Of a stretch of 18,531 nt of DNA, positions 1 to 8,364 are shown piece after piece (the first letter of the stretch is position 1; each line of letters opens with the position of its first letter). This stretch comes from an uncultured Actinomyces sp. (GTDB lineage: Bacteria > Actinomycetota > Actinomycetes > Actinomycetales > Actinomycetaceae), in the NCBI GenBank assembly GCA_915063485.1, contig CAJZDJ010000035.1, positions 1-18,531 of the forward strand, written 5' to 3'. The notes under the pieces are model-generated. The model worked only from the letters and a program-made list of their open reading frames with translations. It had not been told where the DNA came from and ran no database searches. A program made the position numbers and the translations under genes.

Positions 1-61
1 GACTCGAACCGATGACCTGCTGTTTACAAGACAGCTGCTCTACCAACTGAGCTAAAGCGGC
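1..61 (-). tRNA. tRNA-Thr (anticodon TGT), 3' end cut by the window edge
   Basis: Read on the minus strand this begins GCCGCTT (acceptor), then has a D-arm GCTC...GAGC and an anticodon stem GCTGT/ACAGC around the loop CTTGTAA. The anticodon TGT lies at 26-28 (as ACA on the plus strand) and decodes ACA threonine codons. The T-arm begins ATCGG-TTCGAGT and runs off the window, so about 15 nt of the 3' end (rest of T-arm, acceptor strand, CCA) are not visible. The 5' end is set at 61 by the seven-base acceptor strand. It is divergent from the TetR gene that follows. Confidence 0.93.
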
Positions 62-248
62 GTTACCGCCTAAGTCTGGCAAATTTTACTAGCCATACGC
101 AAGCGCGCCGACGTAGGCCACATTTTACCCAGCATCGCGACATAAGTATCACAAAATAGACGTATGAAATTATCAAAACGGCCCATATTGGCAGTTTTAG
201 TGAAGTTCATGACCAAATACGGGGCTACCTATTTCCACTTCTATGATT

Positions 249-263
249 TTAGACAGCGTCTAA
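249..263. promoter_or_regulatory. Perfect 15-bp palindrome, candidate TetR operator
   Basis: TTAGAC-AGC-GTCTAA is a perfect inverted repeat with 6-bp arms and a 3-bp centre. It lies 25 bp upstream of the GTG start of the TetR-family gene. TetR dimers normally bind such sites, and many members repress their own gene, so autoregulation is the simplest reading (inference). A possible -10 element TATGCT at 277-282 ends 6 bases before the GTG. The palindrome then overlaps the expected -35 zone, a good position for repression. Confidence 0.55.
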
Positions 264-288
264 CTTTCTTAATGACTATGCTATAGGC

Positions 289-849
289 GTGCCCAAACAG
301 CCTAAAAACAGCTCAAATCTACGCGACGCCATTTTGGTTTCTGCCACGCAGCTACTCGACGAGTTCGGCCCTGCCGGCTTAAGTATGCGCGAGGTAGCCC
401 GCCGCGCTGGCTGCACCCACCAGGCTCCCTATCACTACTTCACTAATCGTGAAGCCATCATTACCGCTTTAGTGACAGGCGGATTCACGTCTTTGTCTAA
501 GGTTTTGGCTAGCGCTCGCGATGAAGGTGACGCGGTTGCCATTGGTTATGCCTACGTGCGCTTCGCTTTGGAAAACCCTGGCGTTTTCCGCATCATGTTC
601 CGCTCTGACATGTACACGCCAGAAAGCGACGTTAACTTTGTTTCTGCGGTAGCTAGCTCACGCAAACAGCTAAGCGCGCTATGCGAAAACATTTACCCCC
701 AGCCCAGCGAAGAACAGCAAATGGCCCTATGGGCCTATGTGCATGGCCTAGCCACCTTGCTCCTAGATGGACCGCCTAGCTTGCAGTTCTCTAACAACAC
801 CCAGCGTCTGACCTACGCCAAGCGCGTACTGGAACAGGGCCTGCGCTAA
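289..849 (+). CDS. TetR/AcrR-family transcriptional regulator with WHG-type C-terminal domain
   Basis: A 186-residue predicted DNA-binding repressor. The N-terminal helix-turn-helix occupies about residues 12-55, with the pattern LSMREVARRAGCTHQAPYHYF typical of TetR recognition helices followed by a tyrosine/phenylalanine pair (Y50, F51). The C-terminal ligand-binding half contains W148, H152 and G153 in LWAYVHGLATLL. This resembles the WHG motif of the TetR_C_33 subgroup. The start is GTG; the upstream ATGs at 272 and 278 are out of frame. No clear Shine-Dalgarno sequence precedes it. A TATGCT -10 at 277-282 would place transcription initiation at or next to the GTG, so the message may be leaderless. 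No regulated neighbour is obvious: a tRNA lies upstream and pgi is convergent. The effector is unknown. The family call is secure, the targets are not. Confidence 0.9.
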   Translation: MPKQPKNSSNLRDAILVSATQLLDEFGPAGLSMREVARRAGCTHQAPYHYFTNREAIITALVTGGFTSLSKVLASARDEGDAVAIGYAYVRFALENPGVFRIMFRSDMYTPESDVNFVSAVASSRKQLSALCENIYPQPSEEQQMALWAYVHGLATLLLDGPPSLQFSNNTQRLTYAKRVLEQGLR

Positions 850-953
850 AACTGCGCCAGCTCCTCCCCCACCAGGACCCAAGCGCCGCACCAAACTAGA
901 AACGCCTTGGTGCACAGCCCTACAACGTCTATAAAAACGCTTACAAAGCCAGC

Positions 954-982
954 GTGGCCGGCCGTCAATGACGGCCGGCCAC
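954..982. terminator. Perfect 13-bp GC-rich hairpin between convergent genes
   Basis: GTGGCCGGCCGTC (954-966), loop AAT, GACGGCCGGCCAC (970-982) form a perfect 13-bp stem. On the plus strand it is followed by a short TTTT at 985-988. It sits about 105 bp after the TetR stop and about 110 bp after the pgi stop, so it probably terminates the TetR transcript and may serve both directions. Confidence 0.65.
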
Positions 983-1029
983 TACTTTTAGCAGCTACAG
1001 CTTCTGGAGCTACGGTGCTTTCAAAGCTC

Positions 1030-1084
1030 GGCTAGCTGAGCGCCTACAAAGTCGGCTGTTTAAGCCGCAGCAGCTCAGCTAGCC
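1030..1084 (-). terminator. Nested inverted repeat just downstream of pgi
   Basis: The outer arms GGCTAGCTGAGC (1030-1041) and GCTCAGCTAGCC (1073-1084) are exact complements. Inside them CGGCT (1053-1057) pairs with AGCCG (1063-1067). The element begins 8 bp past the pgi stop codon, in the position of a terminator or 3'-end stabilising structure. There is no clean T-run on the minus strand, so intrinsic termination is uncertain. Confidence 0.4.
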
Positions 1085-1092
1085 AAGCTAGC

Positions 1093-2748
<1,656 letters not shown>

Positions 2749-2780
2749 AACTCTCACTCTACCTGCCTAAGACAGCACTA

Positions 2781-2817
2781 AAAAGGTACCGTCGCCCTTA
2801 AATATAAGGACGACGGT
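2781..2817 (-). terminator. Rho-independent terminator of the DsbA-like gene
   Basis: ACCGTCG (2788-2794) pairs with CGACGGT (2811-2817), and CCTTA (2796-2800) pairs with TAAGG (2805-2809). A single C/A mismatch separates the two stem parts and the loop is AATA. Read on the minus strand the stem is followed by ACCTTTTTAG, a good U-tract. It therefore ends the transcript of the thiol-protein gene before pgi. The 2818-2933 interval also holds GCGGCC/GGCCGC arms (2891-2896, 2910-2915) and no gene. Confidence 0.75.
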
Positions 2818-2933
2818 CAGGTGTTGGTTTAGCTTTGGCGCTGTGGGTAGCAGTTACTCACCACGACGGCGGCCATGCGCCTTAGCTACAGCGGCCGCGC
2901 AAGTCGCTTGGCCGCGCCGGGTCAGCTGCCACC

Positions 2934-3830
2934 CTAGTGAGCTGCGTTGGTGGGGGCCGGGGTGATTGTGGCTCCGGGTAGCAGCAGCTTTTGCAGCGAG
3001 CCTTGCTCTTGCAGCTGGGCTAGGTTGGCGTTAACCCCGTTGATAAAGACGGTGGGGGTACCGGCCAGCTTCTGGTTGGTGAAGCTGGTGGTGCCTAGCT
3101 TGGTCCAGTTTTCGTAGGCATTGGTCTGGGCTGAGTTGGTGGCGTCAGTGATGGTGTCTGCCTTTAGTCCCACGGCGTTAGCGGCGCTGACGATGGCGTC
3201 AATGCCGGGGTACTGCTGGGCGCCGCTTTTAATGGCGCTTTCTAGCTGTGCAAAGATCGCGGTGTGCATGGCCCAAGCCTTGGCGGGTTCGCGGTCTAGT
3301 ACCGTACCCATGAAGGAGTCGGCTAGGTCAGACCAGGGGGAACCCAGGATCTTGCAGGGGCGTAGCACTACCGTGGCCTTGCCGGTGTCAATGATGCTCT
3401 TGAGCTCGGCGGCGTGCACGGATTCAAATTCGGCGCAGTGTGAGCAGGCGTAGTCAAAGACAATTTCGATTACATTCTTAGTGCCGGTGTTCATAGTGCC
3501 TGGCACCGGGCCCTTACCGAAGGGTAGTGAGCCGTCAACTAGTACGAGTTTGGGCACGCCTTTACGGTTGGCCAGCTTGCTCTTTAGAGTGGTTTCGTCG
3601 AGCTTGGTGTAGTCGACGGCGCTTGTGGACTTGCCATTAGCGCCACCACCTTCTCCTTTCTGTGAGCGTTCGTAGAACACTAGGCCTGCTGCCCCACCTA
3701 CGATCGTCACGCAGCCAGCTCCCAAAATGGAGCGGCGGGCGATTTTGCCACGACGCTCTTTGCGTTCTTGTTCTGCACGCAGCTGCTTGGCGCGCTCACG
3801 TGCGGCGCGAGCACTACTGGAAGACACCAC
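2934..3830 (-). CDS. Membrane-anchored DsbA-like thioredoxin-fold protein
   Basis: Predicted extracytoplasmic thiol-disulfide oxidoreductase, 298 residues from the chosen start. The layout is a highly charged Arg/Lys/Glu-rich N-terminus (about 5-34, cytoplasmic and probably helical), one membrane segment around 35-53 (ILGAGCVTIVGGAAGLVFY), a Gly/Ser-rich linker, then a thioredoxin fold. The active-site CxxC is CSHC at 129-132 in FDYACSHCAEF, and the cis-proline loop is GTPTVFING near residue 259. This matches the DsbA/thioredoxin_4 group that folds secreted proteins in actinobacteria. Start choice: the frame opens at a GTG at 3878 with an ATG at 3845, but neither has a ribosome site. GTG at 3830 follows AGGAG (3838-3842 on the opposite strand) with a 7-nt spacer. 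Its partner (a VKOR or DsbB homologue) is not in the window. It is divergent from the sugar ATPase gene. Confidence 0.88.
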   Translation of the reverse strand: MVSSSSARAARERAKQLRAEQERKERRGKIARRSILGAGCVTIVGGAAGLVFYERSQKGEGGGANGKSTSAVDYTKLDETTLKSKLANRKGVPKLVLVDGSLPFGKGPVPGTMNTGTKNVIEIVFDYACSHCAEFESVHAAELKSIIDTGKATVVLRPCKILGSPWSDLADSFMGTVLDREPAKAWAMHTAIFAQLESAIKSGAQQYPGIDAIVSAANAVGLKADTITDATNSAQTNAYENWTKLGTTSFTNQKLAGTPTVFINGVNANLAQLQEQGSLQKLLLPGATITPAPTNAAH

Positions 3831-4162
3831 TGGGGAACTCCTCATGTATCTGGAGCCGACGCTAACGCGCCACCTCACGGTAGTTTAAAAATTAACTTCT
3901 TGGACTAGCTTACGCGCCCAAAGCTACTAATTTCCTGTGAAGATAGCAGCCCTGCGATACCACTTCAGTGATTACAGACACATAACAACTGCAATTCTGA
4001 ACAAACTCTACCCAGCAGCTATTACATATGACACACTTGGTCATGGTTGGGGGATGAACCTCAACCACAAGAAATACGAGATTTGTGTCAGTGCGGACAC
4101 GCATGGACACCTTTCACGACGGATCGTCCGGCACGTACCTGCCGGTGAAGGGAATGCAAGTC
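3831..4162. other. Divergent intergenic region between thiol protein and sugar ATPase
   Basis: About 330 bp, lower in GC than the flanking genes, holding the promoters of both divergent genes. Visible elements are GTGTC (4085-4089) and GACAC (4096-4100) as an inverted repeat, a small CGGA-TCG-TCCG palindrome around 4120-4130, and the AAGGGA ribosome site of the ATPase gene (4148-4153). A minus-strand TAAACT at 3882-3887 is a possible -10 for the thiol-protein gene. The open frames crossing this interval lack ribosome sites and resemble no known protein, so I do not call a gene here. Confidence 0.5.
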
Positions 4163-5290
4163 ATGGCATCAGTAACTTTTGACCATGCAACCAGGATCTA
4201 TCCTGGCAACGACCGCCCCTCTGTTGACGCCCTAAACTTGGAGATCGCTGACGGCGAATTCCTGGTACTTGTGGGTCCGTCTGGCTGCGGTAAGTCTACT
4301 TCTTTGCGCATGCTCGCAGGTCTGGAGGATGTGAACGCTGGTCGCATCCTAATCGGCGACCGCGACGTCACCGACGTCCAGCCCAAGGACCGCGACATCG
4401 CTATGGTGTTCCAGAACTACGCGCTCTACCCCCACATGTCGGTACACGACAACATGGGCTTTGCGCTTAAGATCGCGGGCACCCCGAAGGAAGAGATTGA
4501 CCGCCGCGTTAAAGAGGCCGCCAAGATCCTGGGTCTAACCGAATACTTGGAGCGCAAGCCCAAGGCTCTATCCGGTGGTCAGCGTCAGCGTGTAGCCATG
4601 GGCCGCGCCATTGTGCGTAAGCCCAAGGTATTCCTCATGGATGAACCGCTGTCTAACCTGGACGCGAAGCTACGCGTACAGACCCGTACCCAGATCGCCT
4701 CGCTGCAGCGTGAGCTGGGTGTCACCACGGTCTACGTAACCCACGACCAGACTGAAGCTCTAACCATGGGTGACCGTATCGCCGTACTTAAGGATGGCCT
4801 GCTCCAGCAGGTGGGCTCTCCGCGCGAAATGTACGACAAGCCTGCCAACGAGTTCGTGGCCGGATTCATTGGCTCCCCCGCCATGAACCTGGGCACCTTC
4901 GACCTCGAAGGCGACATTGCCAAGCTGGGTAGCGCCAAGATTCGTCTGCCGCGTGTCACCCTTAAGGCTCTAGCTGCCGAAGACGCCAAGACCCTGACCA
5001 TCGGCTTCCGTCCCGAAGCCCTCGACGTGGTCAAGGAAGGCGACGCGGACTCTATCCCGGTACGCATCTCCTTCGTGGAGGAGCTGGGCAGTGACGCTTA
5101 CGTCTACGGCGAGCTGGTGGGGGCTGACAAGTCCGCCCACAAGCTTGGCAGTGGCGAGGACTCCAGCCAGATGATTGTCCGCGTACCTCCGCGCACCGCC
5201 CCCGCCAACGGCGAGGTCATCCACGTGCGCATCCGCCCCGGCCAGGAGCACCTGTTCTCCTCTGCCACGGGTAAGCGTCTGCCGGCCTGA
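4163..5290 (+). CDS. Sugar ABC transporter ATPase, MsiK/UgpC/MalK family
   Basis: Cytoplasmic ATP-hydrolysing subunit of carbohydrate importers, 375 residues. Motifs in order: Walker [10 protein letters not shown] (38-46), Q-loop VFQNY (Q84), signature LSGGQRQRV (136-144), Walker B VFLMDEP (156-162, catalytic E161), D-loop SNLDAK, H-loop VTHDQ (H194). The C-terminal TOBE/MalK regulatory part (about 235-375) ends in [10 protein letters not shown]. It is most like MsiK, the ATPase that several sugar importers share in Streptomyces. No permease or solute-binding protein lies nearby, which fits a shared ATPase encoded alone. Start: the frame opens at 4085, but ATG 4163 has AAGGGA nine bases upstream and gives the usual N-terminus [15 protein letters not shown]. 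The next gene begins 131 bp later, beyond a structured intergenic region. The exact sugar cannot be read from this subunit. Confidence 0.93.
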   Translation: MASVTFDHATRIYPGNDRPSVDALNLEIADGEFLVLVGPSGCGKSTSLRMLAGLEDVNAGRILIGDRDVTDVQPKDRDIAMVFQNYALYPHMSVHDNMGFALKIAGTPKEEIDRRVKEAAKILGLTEYLERKPKALSGGQRQRVAMGRAIVRKPKVFLMDEPLSNLDAKLRVQTRTQIASLQRELGVTTVYVTHDQTEALTMGDRIAVLKDGLLQQVGSPREMYDKPANEFVAGFIGSPAMNLGTFDLEGDIAKLGSAKIRLPRVTLKALAAEDAKTLTIGFRPEALDVVKEGDADSIPVRISFVEELGSDAYVYGELVGADKSAHKLGSGEDSSQMIVRVPPRTAPANGEVIHVRIRPGQEHLFSSATGKRLPA

Positions 5291-5301
5291 GTGCCTGCAG
5301 G

Positions 5302-5350
5302 ATTTGGTAACTGAACAGCGCTAGTATTAGCGCGGTAACAGACACCAAAT
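5302..5350 (+). repeat. Nested inverted repeat in the msiK-like/DUF4032 intergenic region
   Basis: The outer arms ATTTGGT (5302-5308) and ACCAAAT (5344-5350) are exact complements. Centred inside them is a second perfect hairpin, GCGCTA-GTAT-TAGCGC (5318-5333). The spacers between inner and outer arms are 9 and 10 nt. A direct repeat GGTAAC occurs at 5306-5311 and 5334-5339. It could act as a DNA operator or as an RNA leader structure. The function is unknown. Confidence 0.6.
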
Positions 5351-5362
5351 GCCTAATACATT

Positions 5363-5400
5363 AAGGTGGGGTGGCTGCCACTACGTAGCTACCCCGCCTT
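5363..5400 (+). terminator. Terminator-like hairpin 21 bp upstream of the DUF4032 gene
   Basis: AAGGTGGGGTGGCT (5363-5376) pairs with AGCTACCCCGCCTT (5387-5400) through 14 positions, two of them G-T wobbles, around a 10-nt loop. ATTTAT follows. It fits an intrinsic terminator for the ATPase transcript. It stops only 21 bp before the DUF4032 start codon, so the downstream gene needs a promoter overlapping the hairpin or is expressed by regulated readthrough. Confidence 0.65.
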
Positions 5401-5421
5401 ATTTATCTGCAAAGGGTGATT

Positions 5422-6798
5422 ATGGCCCAGGCCATTAACATCAAATCTATGAGCATGGATCCCGCGATCCTCGACCTACCTTGGAATATCCCGCTAGAGC
5501 AGTGGCCACCAGAGGTTCTGGCCGCTCTTCCGCGTGGTATTTCCCGCCACATCGTGCGTTTTGTAAACCTTAACTCCAATGTAATTGCAGTTAAGGAAAT
5601 CAGTTCTTTTGTAGCAGACCGCGAATACGAAATGCTGCGTGACCTGCTGCGTTTAGGGGCGCCCTGTGTACGTCCAATCGCAGTTATTACCGGCCGCACT
5701 GATGCCAATGGCGAAGAGCTCAACTCAGTACTGATCACCGAGCACCTGTCTTACTCGCTGCCTTACCGCGCCCTATTTAGCCAGTACATGCGCCCTGAAA
5801 CCGCCACGCGCCTAATTGACGCGCTGGCAGTGCTGCTAGTGCGCTTGCACTTGCTGGGGTTCTTCTGGGGAGACGTGTCTCTATCCAACACGCTCTTTAG
5901 GCGCGACGCCGGGGCTTTCGCAGCCTACCTGGTTGACGCCGAAACCGGCGAGCTTCACCCTGAGGGCCTCACCTCTGGTAAGCGCATGTATGACATTGAG
6001 CTGGCCCGCACCAACATCATTGGTGAACTAATGGACTTGCAAGCTGGCGGTCTACTTGAGGAAGACGTTGACACTATCGGCGTCGGTGACCGTATCGTCT
6101 CACGCTACTTGGAACTGTGGGATGTGCTCACCGGTGAAGAGTCTTTCTCCATGTCTGAGCGCTGGCGTGTAGCTAACCGTATTGAGCGTCTAAACTCTCT
6201 GGGGTTCGACGTCGGCGAGCTATCAATGACCACGGACCTGGACGGCACCCACCTGTCTATCCAGCCCAAGGTGGTTGACGCCGGACACTACCGCCGCCAG
6301 ATCATGCGCCTAACCGGCCTGGATGTGCAAGAAGGTCAGGGCCGGCGTATGCTCAACGACCTGGAAGCCTACCGCAGCCTGTGGAACCGTAAGGATGAGC
6401 CACTAGAAATCGCTGCCCACGCCTGGTTGGCAGACGTATTTGAACCCACCATTGCGGCTGTGCCCGCTGAGATGCGCCGCAAGCTGGAGCCTGCGGAAAT
6501 TTTCCACGAGGTGCTTGAGCACCGCTGGTATATGTCTGAGGAAGCTGGCTACGACGTCTCTATGCAGGACGCCGTGGCTGACTATGTGGCCAATGTGCTG
6601 GCTAACCGCCCTGACGAACACGCCGTGATCAGCGGTAATGAGGAGCTGCGTCCCAATGTCCTAGACGACATCGACTACGCCACCGGCACCAGCGAGGACG
6701 ACGACGCCGAATTCGCCGCCCGCGACCAGGAAGCGGTTGAGGAGTACAGCGTCAACCCGATGGGCTTTACCGCCAATTTGAAGTTCAAGGGCGAGTAA
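5422..6798 (+). CDS. DUF4032 protein with atypical (LPS/Kdo-kinase-like) kinase fold
   Basis: A 458-residue predicted cytoplasmic protein of the actinobacterial DUF4032 family. The N-terminal part is kinase-like: a candidate ATP-binding lysine K58 in NVIAVKEIS, a catalytic-loop equivalent WGDVSLSN with D151 and N156, and a metal-binding aspartate D172 in YLVDAETGE. The usual HRD histidine/arginine is replaced by FWG. These residues suggest an active small-molecule or protein kinase (inference). The C-terminal half (about 230-440) is helical and acidic, matches the DUF4032 region, and ends in a Glu/Asp-rich tail. Start: ATG 5422 follows AAGGG with a 5-nt spacer; a GTG two codons earlier is less likely because it overlaps the ribosome site. 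It is co-directional with the sugar ATPase but separated by a terminator-like hairpin. The substrate is unknown. Confidence 0.85.
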   Translation: MAQAINIKSMSMDPAILDLPWNIPLEQWPPEVLAALPRGISRHIVRFVNLNSNVIAVKEISSFVADREYEMLRDLLRLGAPCVRPIAVITGRTDANGEELNSVLITEHLSYSLPYRALFSQYMRPETATRLIDALAVLLVRLHLLGFFWGDVSLSNTLFRRDAGAFAAYLVDAETGELHPEGLTSGKRMYDIELARTNIIGELMDLQAGGLLEEDVDTIGVGDRIVSRYLELWDVLTGEESFSMSERWRVANRIERLNSLGFDVGELSMTTDLDGTHLSIQPKVVDAGHYRRQIMRLTGLDVQEGQGRRMLNDLEAYRSLWNRKDEPLEIAAHAWLADVFEPTIAAVPAEMRRKLEPAEIFHEVLEHRWYMSEEAGYDVSMQDAVADYVANVLANRPDEHAVISGNEELRPNVLDDIDYATGTSEDDDAEFAARDQEAVEEYSVNPMGFTANLKFKGE

Positions 6799-6838
6799 GG
6801 GCCAGGCGGCGCCCAACCCGGGCGCTGCCACCATGGAC

Positions 6839-6865
6839 ACTGTTCACACTGTCCACACTGGACAC
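6839..6865. repeat. Three imperfect 9-bp tandem repeats
   Basis: ACTGTTCAC (6839-6847), ACTGTCCAC (6848-6856) and ACTGGACAC (6857-6865) lie head to tail in the non-coding region after the DUF4032 gene. They are followed by a related GCTGTCCAC at 6871-6879. It may be replication-slippage debris or a protein-binding cluster. No known motif is recognised. Confidence 0.45.
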
Positions 6866-6918
6866 CGGACGCTGTCCACACCGGGCATAACCAAATTGCC
6901 TGACACAACCAATACAAC

Positions 6919-6952
6919 TAGGCCGGCTAGTGGAAAACCACTAGCCGGCCTA
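6919..6952. terminator. Perfect 15-bp bidirectional hairpin between convergent genes
   Basis: TAGGCCGGCTAGTGG (6919-6933), loop AAAA, CCACTAGCCGGCCTA (6938-6952) form a perfect 15-bp stem. It lies between the plus-strand DUF4032 gene and the minus-strand membrane-protein gene. AT-rich sequence flanks both sides but there is no strong U-tract. It is best read as a shared terminator. Confidence 0.7.
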
Positions 6953-7058
6953 AATATTAAACACGCTCAGTATTAGCGCCACTCACCGCGCTGGCGGCGC
7001 ACAGCAGGATGCAACCATCAGCACAACACTGTCTACGGGCAGCAGCTATCAGCGTGTA

Positions 7059-8297
7059 TTACTGCGCAGCGGCAGCGCGGCGAGCTTCACGCTCTGCCTC
7101 AACTGCGCGGCGGCGTAGCTCACGCGCACGGGTCCACGAGGCTAGAGCAAACTCTGCTGCACTGTCTATCACCAGACCCGCGCCCATAACTAGCAGGGTG
7201 CCGCTCAGGCCCCCGCCATTACGTAGACGGCGGGTTAGTGCGGTGCCCACTAGTGCCCCACCGGCACCTGCCTCTAGCAGGTTAGCGGCCCTAAACAGCC
7301 AGGGCTGGTCGGTGACGGTGCGAGTGTAGCCCTGCCAGAAGCTGGGGCCAGATACGGCAGAGTCGTCTAGCATCATGGAGACGCTACGGCCTACCGCGTT
7401 GCTCAGGCCGCGCGGTTCGTGCACTACCACATCCTCTATGGCACTGGTGGCGATTTCACCGCGCAACCAGGGACCCAGCCACTGCGGCAAGCCCAGGGCC
7501 TCTAGCACCGGGCCGGCGCCGTCGACACCATTGCCGCTGTCTTCAGCCAGGGCCTTGTCCAAAGCCTCAACGTCAGCATTCGGGGTGACCACACTGAGCT
7601 CAGCGGCGTGGGTGGGGGCAGCCAGGGCAGCAGCTAGCTCCTCCTTGCGAGCCTTGGCGATGCGCCCCTTGGGCCACACCACCCATTCACGACGGCGCAG
7701 CACAGTGACTACCTCAGAGTCGTCGTCTAGGTCTCCACTGGTGACTGCTGCCAGGCTCAGCTCACCCTTGTAGGAGCGCAGCACCAGGCTCGGCAGCTGC
7801 TCTTCATCCCAACCTAGGTCACCGATTTCGAGCCCGTCACCGGCGTAAAGCACCAGGCGACGGTCAATTTCGGGCAGGTTCACTACCGCCAGGGTGCGCT
7901 CTAGCAGGGTGGACTGTAGCGGCACCGTATAGGAGCTCATCGGGGTGAGCACCGCTACGCGCAGGGCGGCGTAGTCAGGTTCGTAGTCCTCATCGGAGCC
8001 GGCTGAGGCGTCGTAACGGGCCGGGCCAATTAGTACATCGGCTTCTAGCTCTGTAGCTAGCTTGTAGACCAGGTCAGATAGGTCTAGGCCGGGGGCTAGC
8101 TCGCCATTTTTGACGGTAGCCACCTGGTTTTGGTCGCTAACTAGTACGCTGATCGAGCGGTGCTGGGGCAGCACCGGCTCACCGAGTAGTGCCAGCACGC
8201 CTAAGTTGGCTAGCACCTTATCGATGGTCTGATCGTCTGCCTTAACCGAGCTTATAAAGCCGCTTCGACGGATGAAGTTAGGGGCGTTATCAGCCAT
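7059..8297 (-). CDS. Hypothetical protein with two C-terminal membrane segments
   Basis: 412 residues; I do not recognise a family. Residues 1-330 look soluble and mixed alpha/beta, rich in Asp, Glu, Leu and Val. The stretch LPEIDRRLVLYAGDGLEIGDL (about 160-180) and an acidic DLDDDSEV segment are notable. Near the C-terminus are two likely membrane helices, about 343-355 (AGAGGALVGTALT) and 366-388 (GTLLVMGAGLVIDSAAEFALASW), joined by an Arg-rich turn. A 24-residue Arg/Ala/Glu-rich helical tail follows and would lie in the cytoplasm. That makes it a tail-anchored hairpin membrane protein (inference). ATG 8297 is supported by GGGAGG four bases upstream. It follows the GH42 gene at 67 bp on the same strand and could share its transcript. 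Codon use matches the neighbours, so it looks like a real native gene. Confidence 0.8.
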   Translation of the reverse strand: MADNAPNFIRRSGFISSVKADDQTIDKVLANLGVLALLGEPVLPQHRSISVLVSDQNQVATVKNGELAPGLDLSDLVYKLATELEADVLIGPARYDASAGSDEDYEPDYAALRVAVLTPMSSYTVPLQSTLLERTLAVVNLPEIDRRLVLYAGDGLEIGDLGWDEEQLPSLVLRSYKGELSLAAVTSGDLDDDSEVVTVLRRREWVVWPKGRIAKARKEELAAALAAPTHAAELSVVTPNADVEALDKALAEDSGNGVDGAGPVLEALGLPQWLGPWLRGEIATSAIEDVVVHEPRGLSNAVGRSVSMMLDDSAVSGPSFWQGYTRTVTDQPWLFRAANLLEAGAGGALVGTALTRRLRNGGGLSGTLLVMGAGLVIDSAAEFALASWTRARELRRRAVEAEREARRAAAAQ

Positions 8298-8364
8298 GAT
8301 GCCTCCCAGATTGTCGACATTTAGGTTCTTATTGTCTCAAGTTTGCTTTAAAAAGCTAGAGATT

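Noticed and set aside
3937..4182. Plus-strand open frame of 81 codons upstream of the sugar ATPase
   Set aside because: Begins at a GTG without a ribosome site, overlaps the ATPase start in another frame and has no recognisable motif; it lies in the divergent promoter region.
5302..5350. Known riboswitch before the DUF4032 gene
   Set aside because: The nested palindrome lacks conserved unpaired cores of any riboswitch class I know; described only as an inverted repeat.
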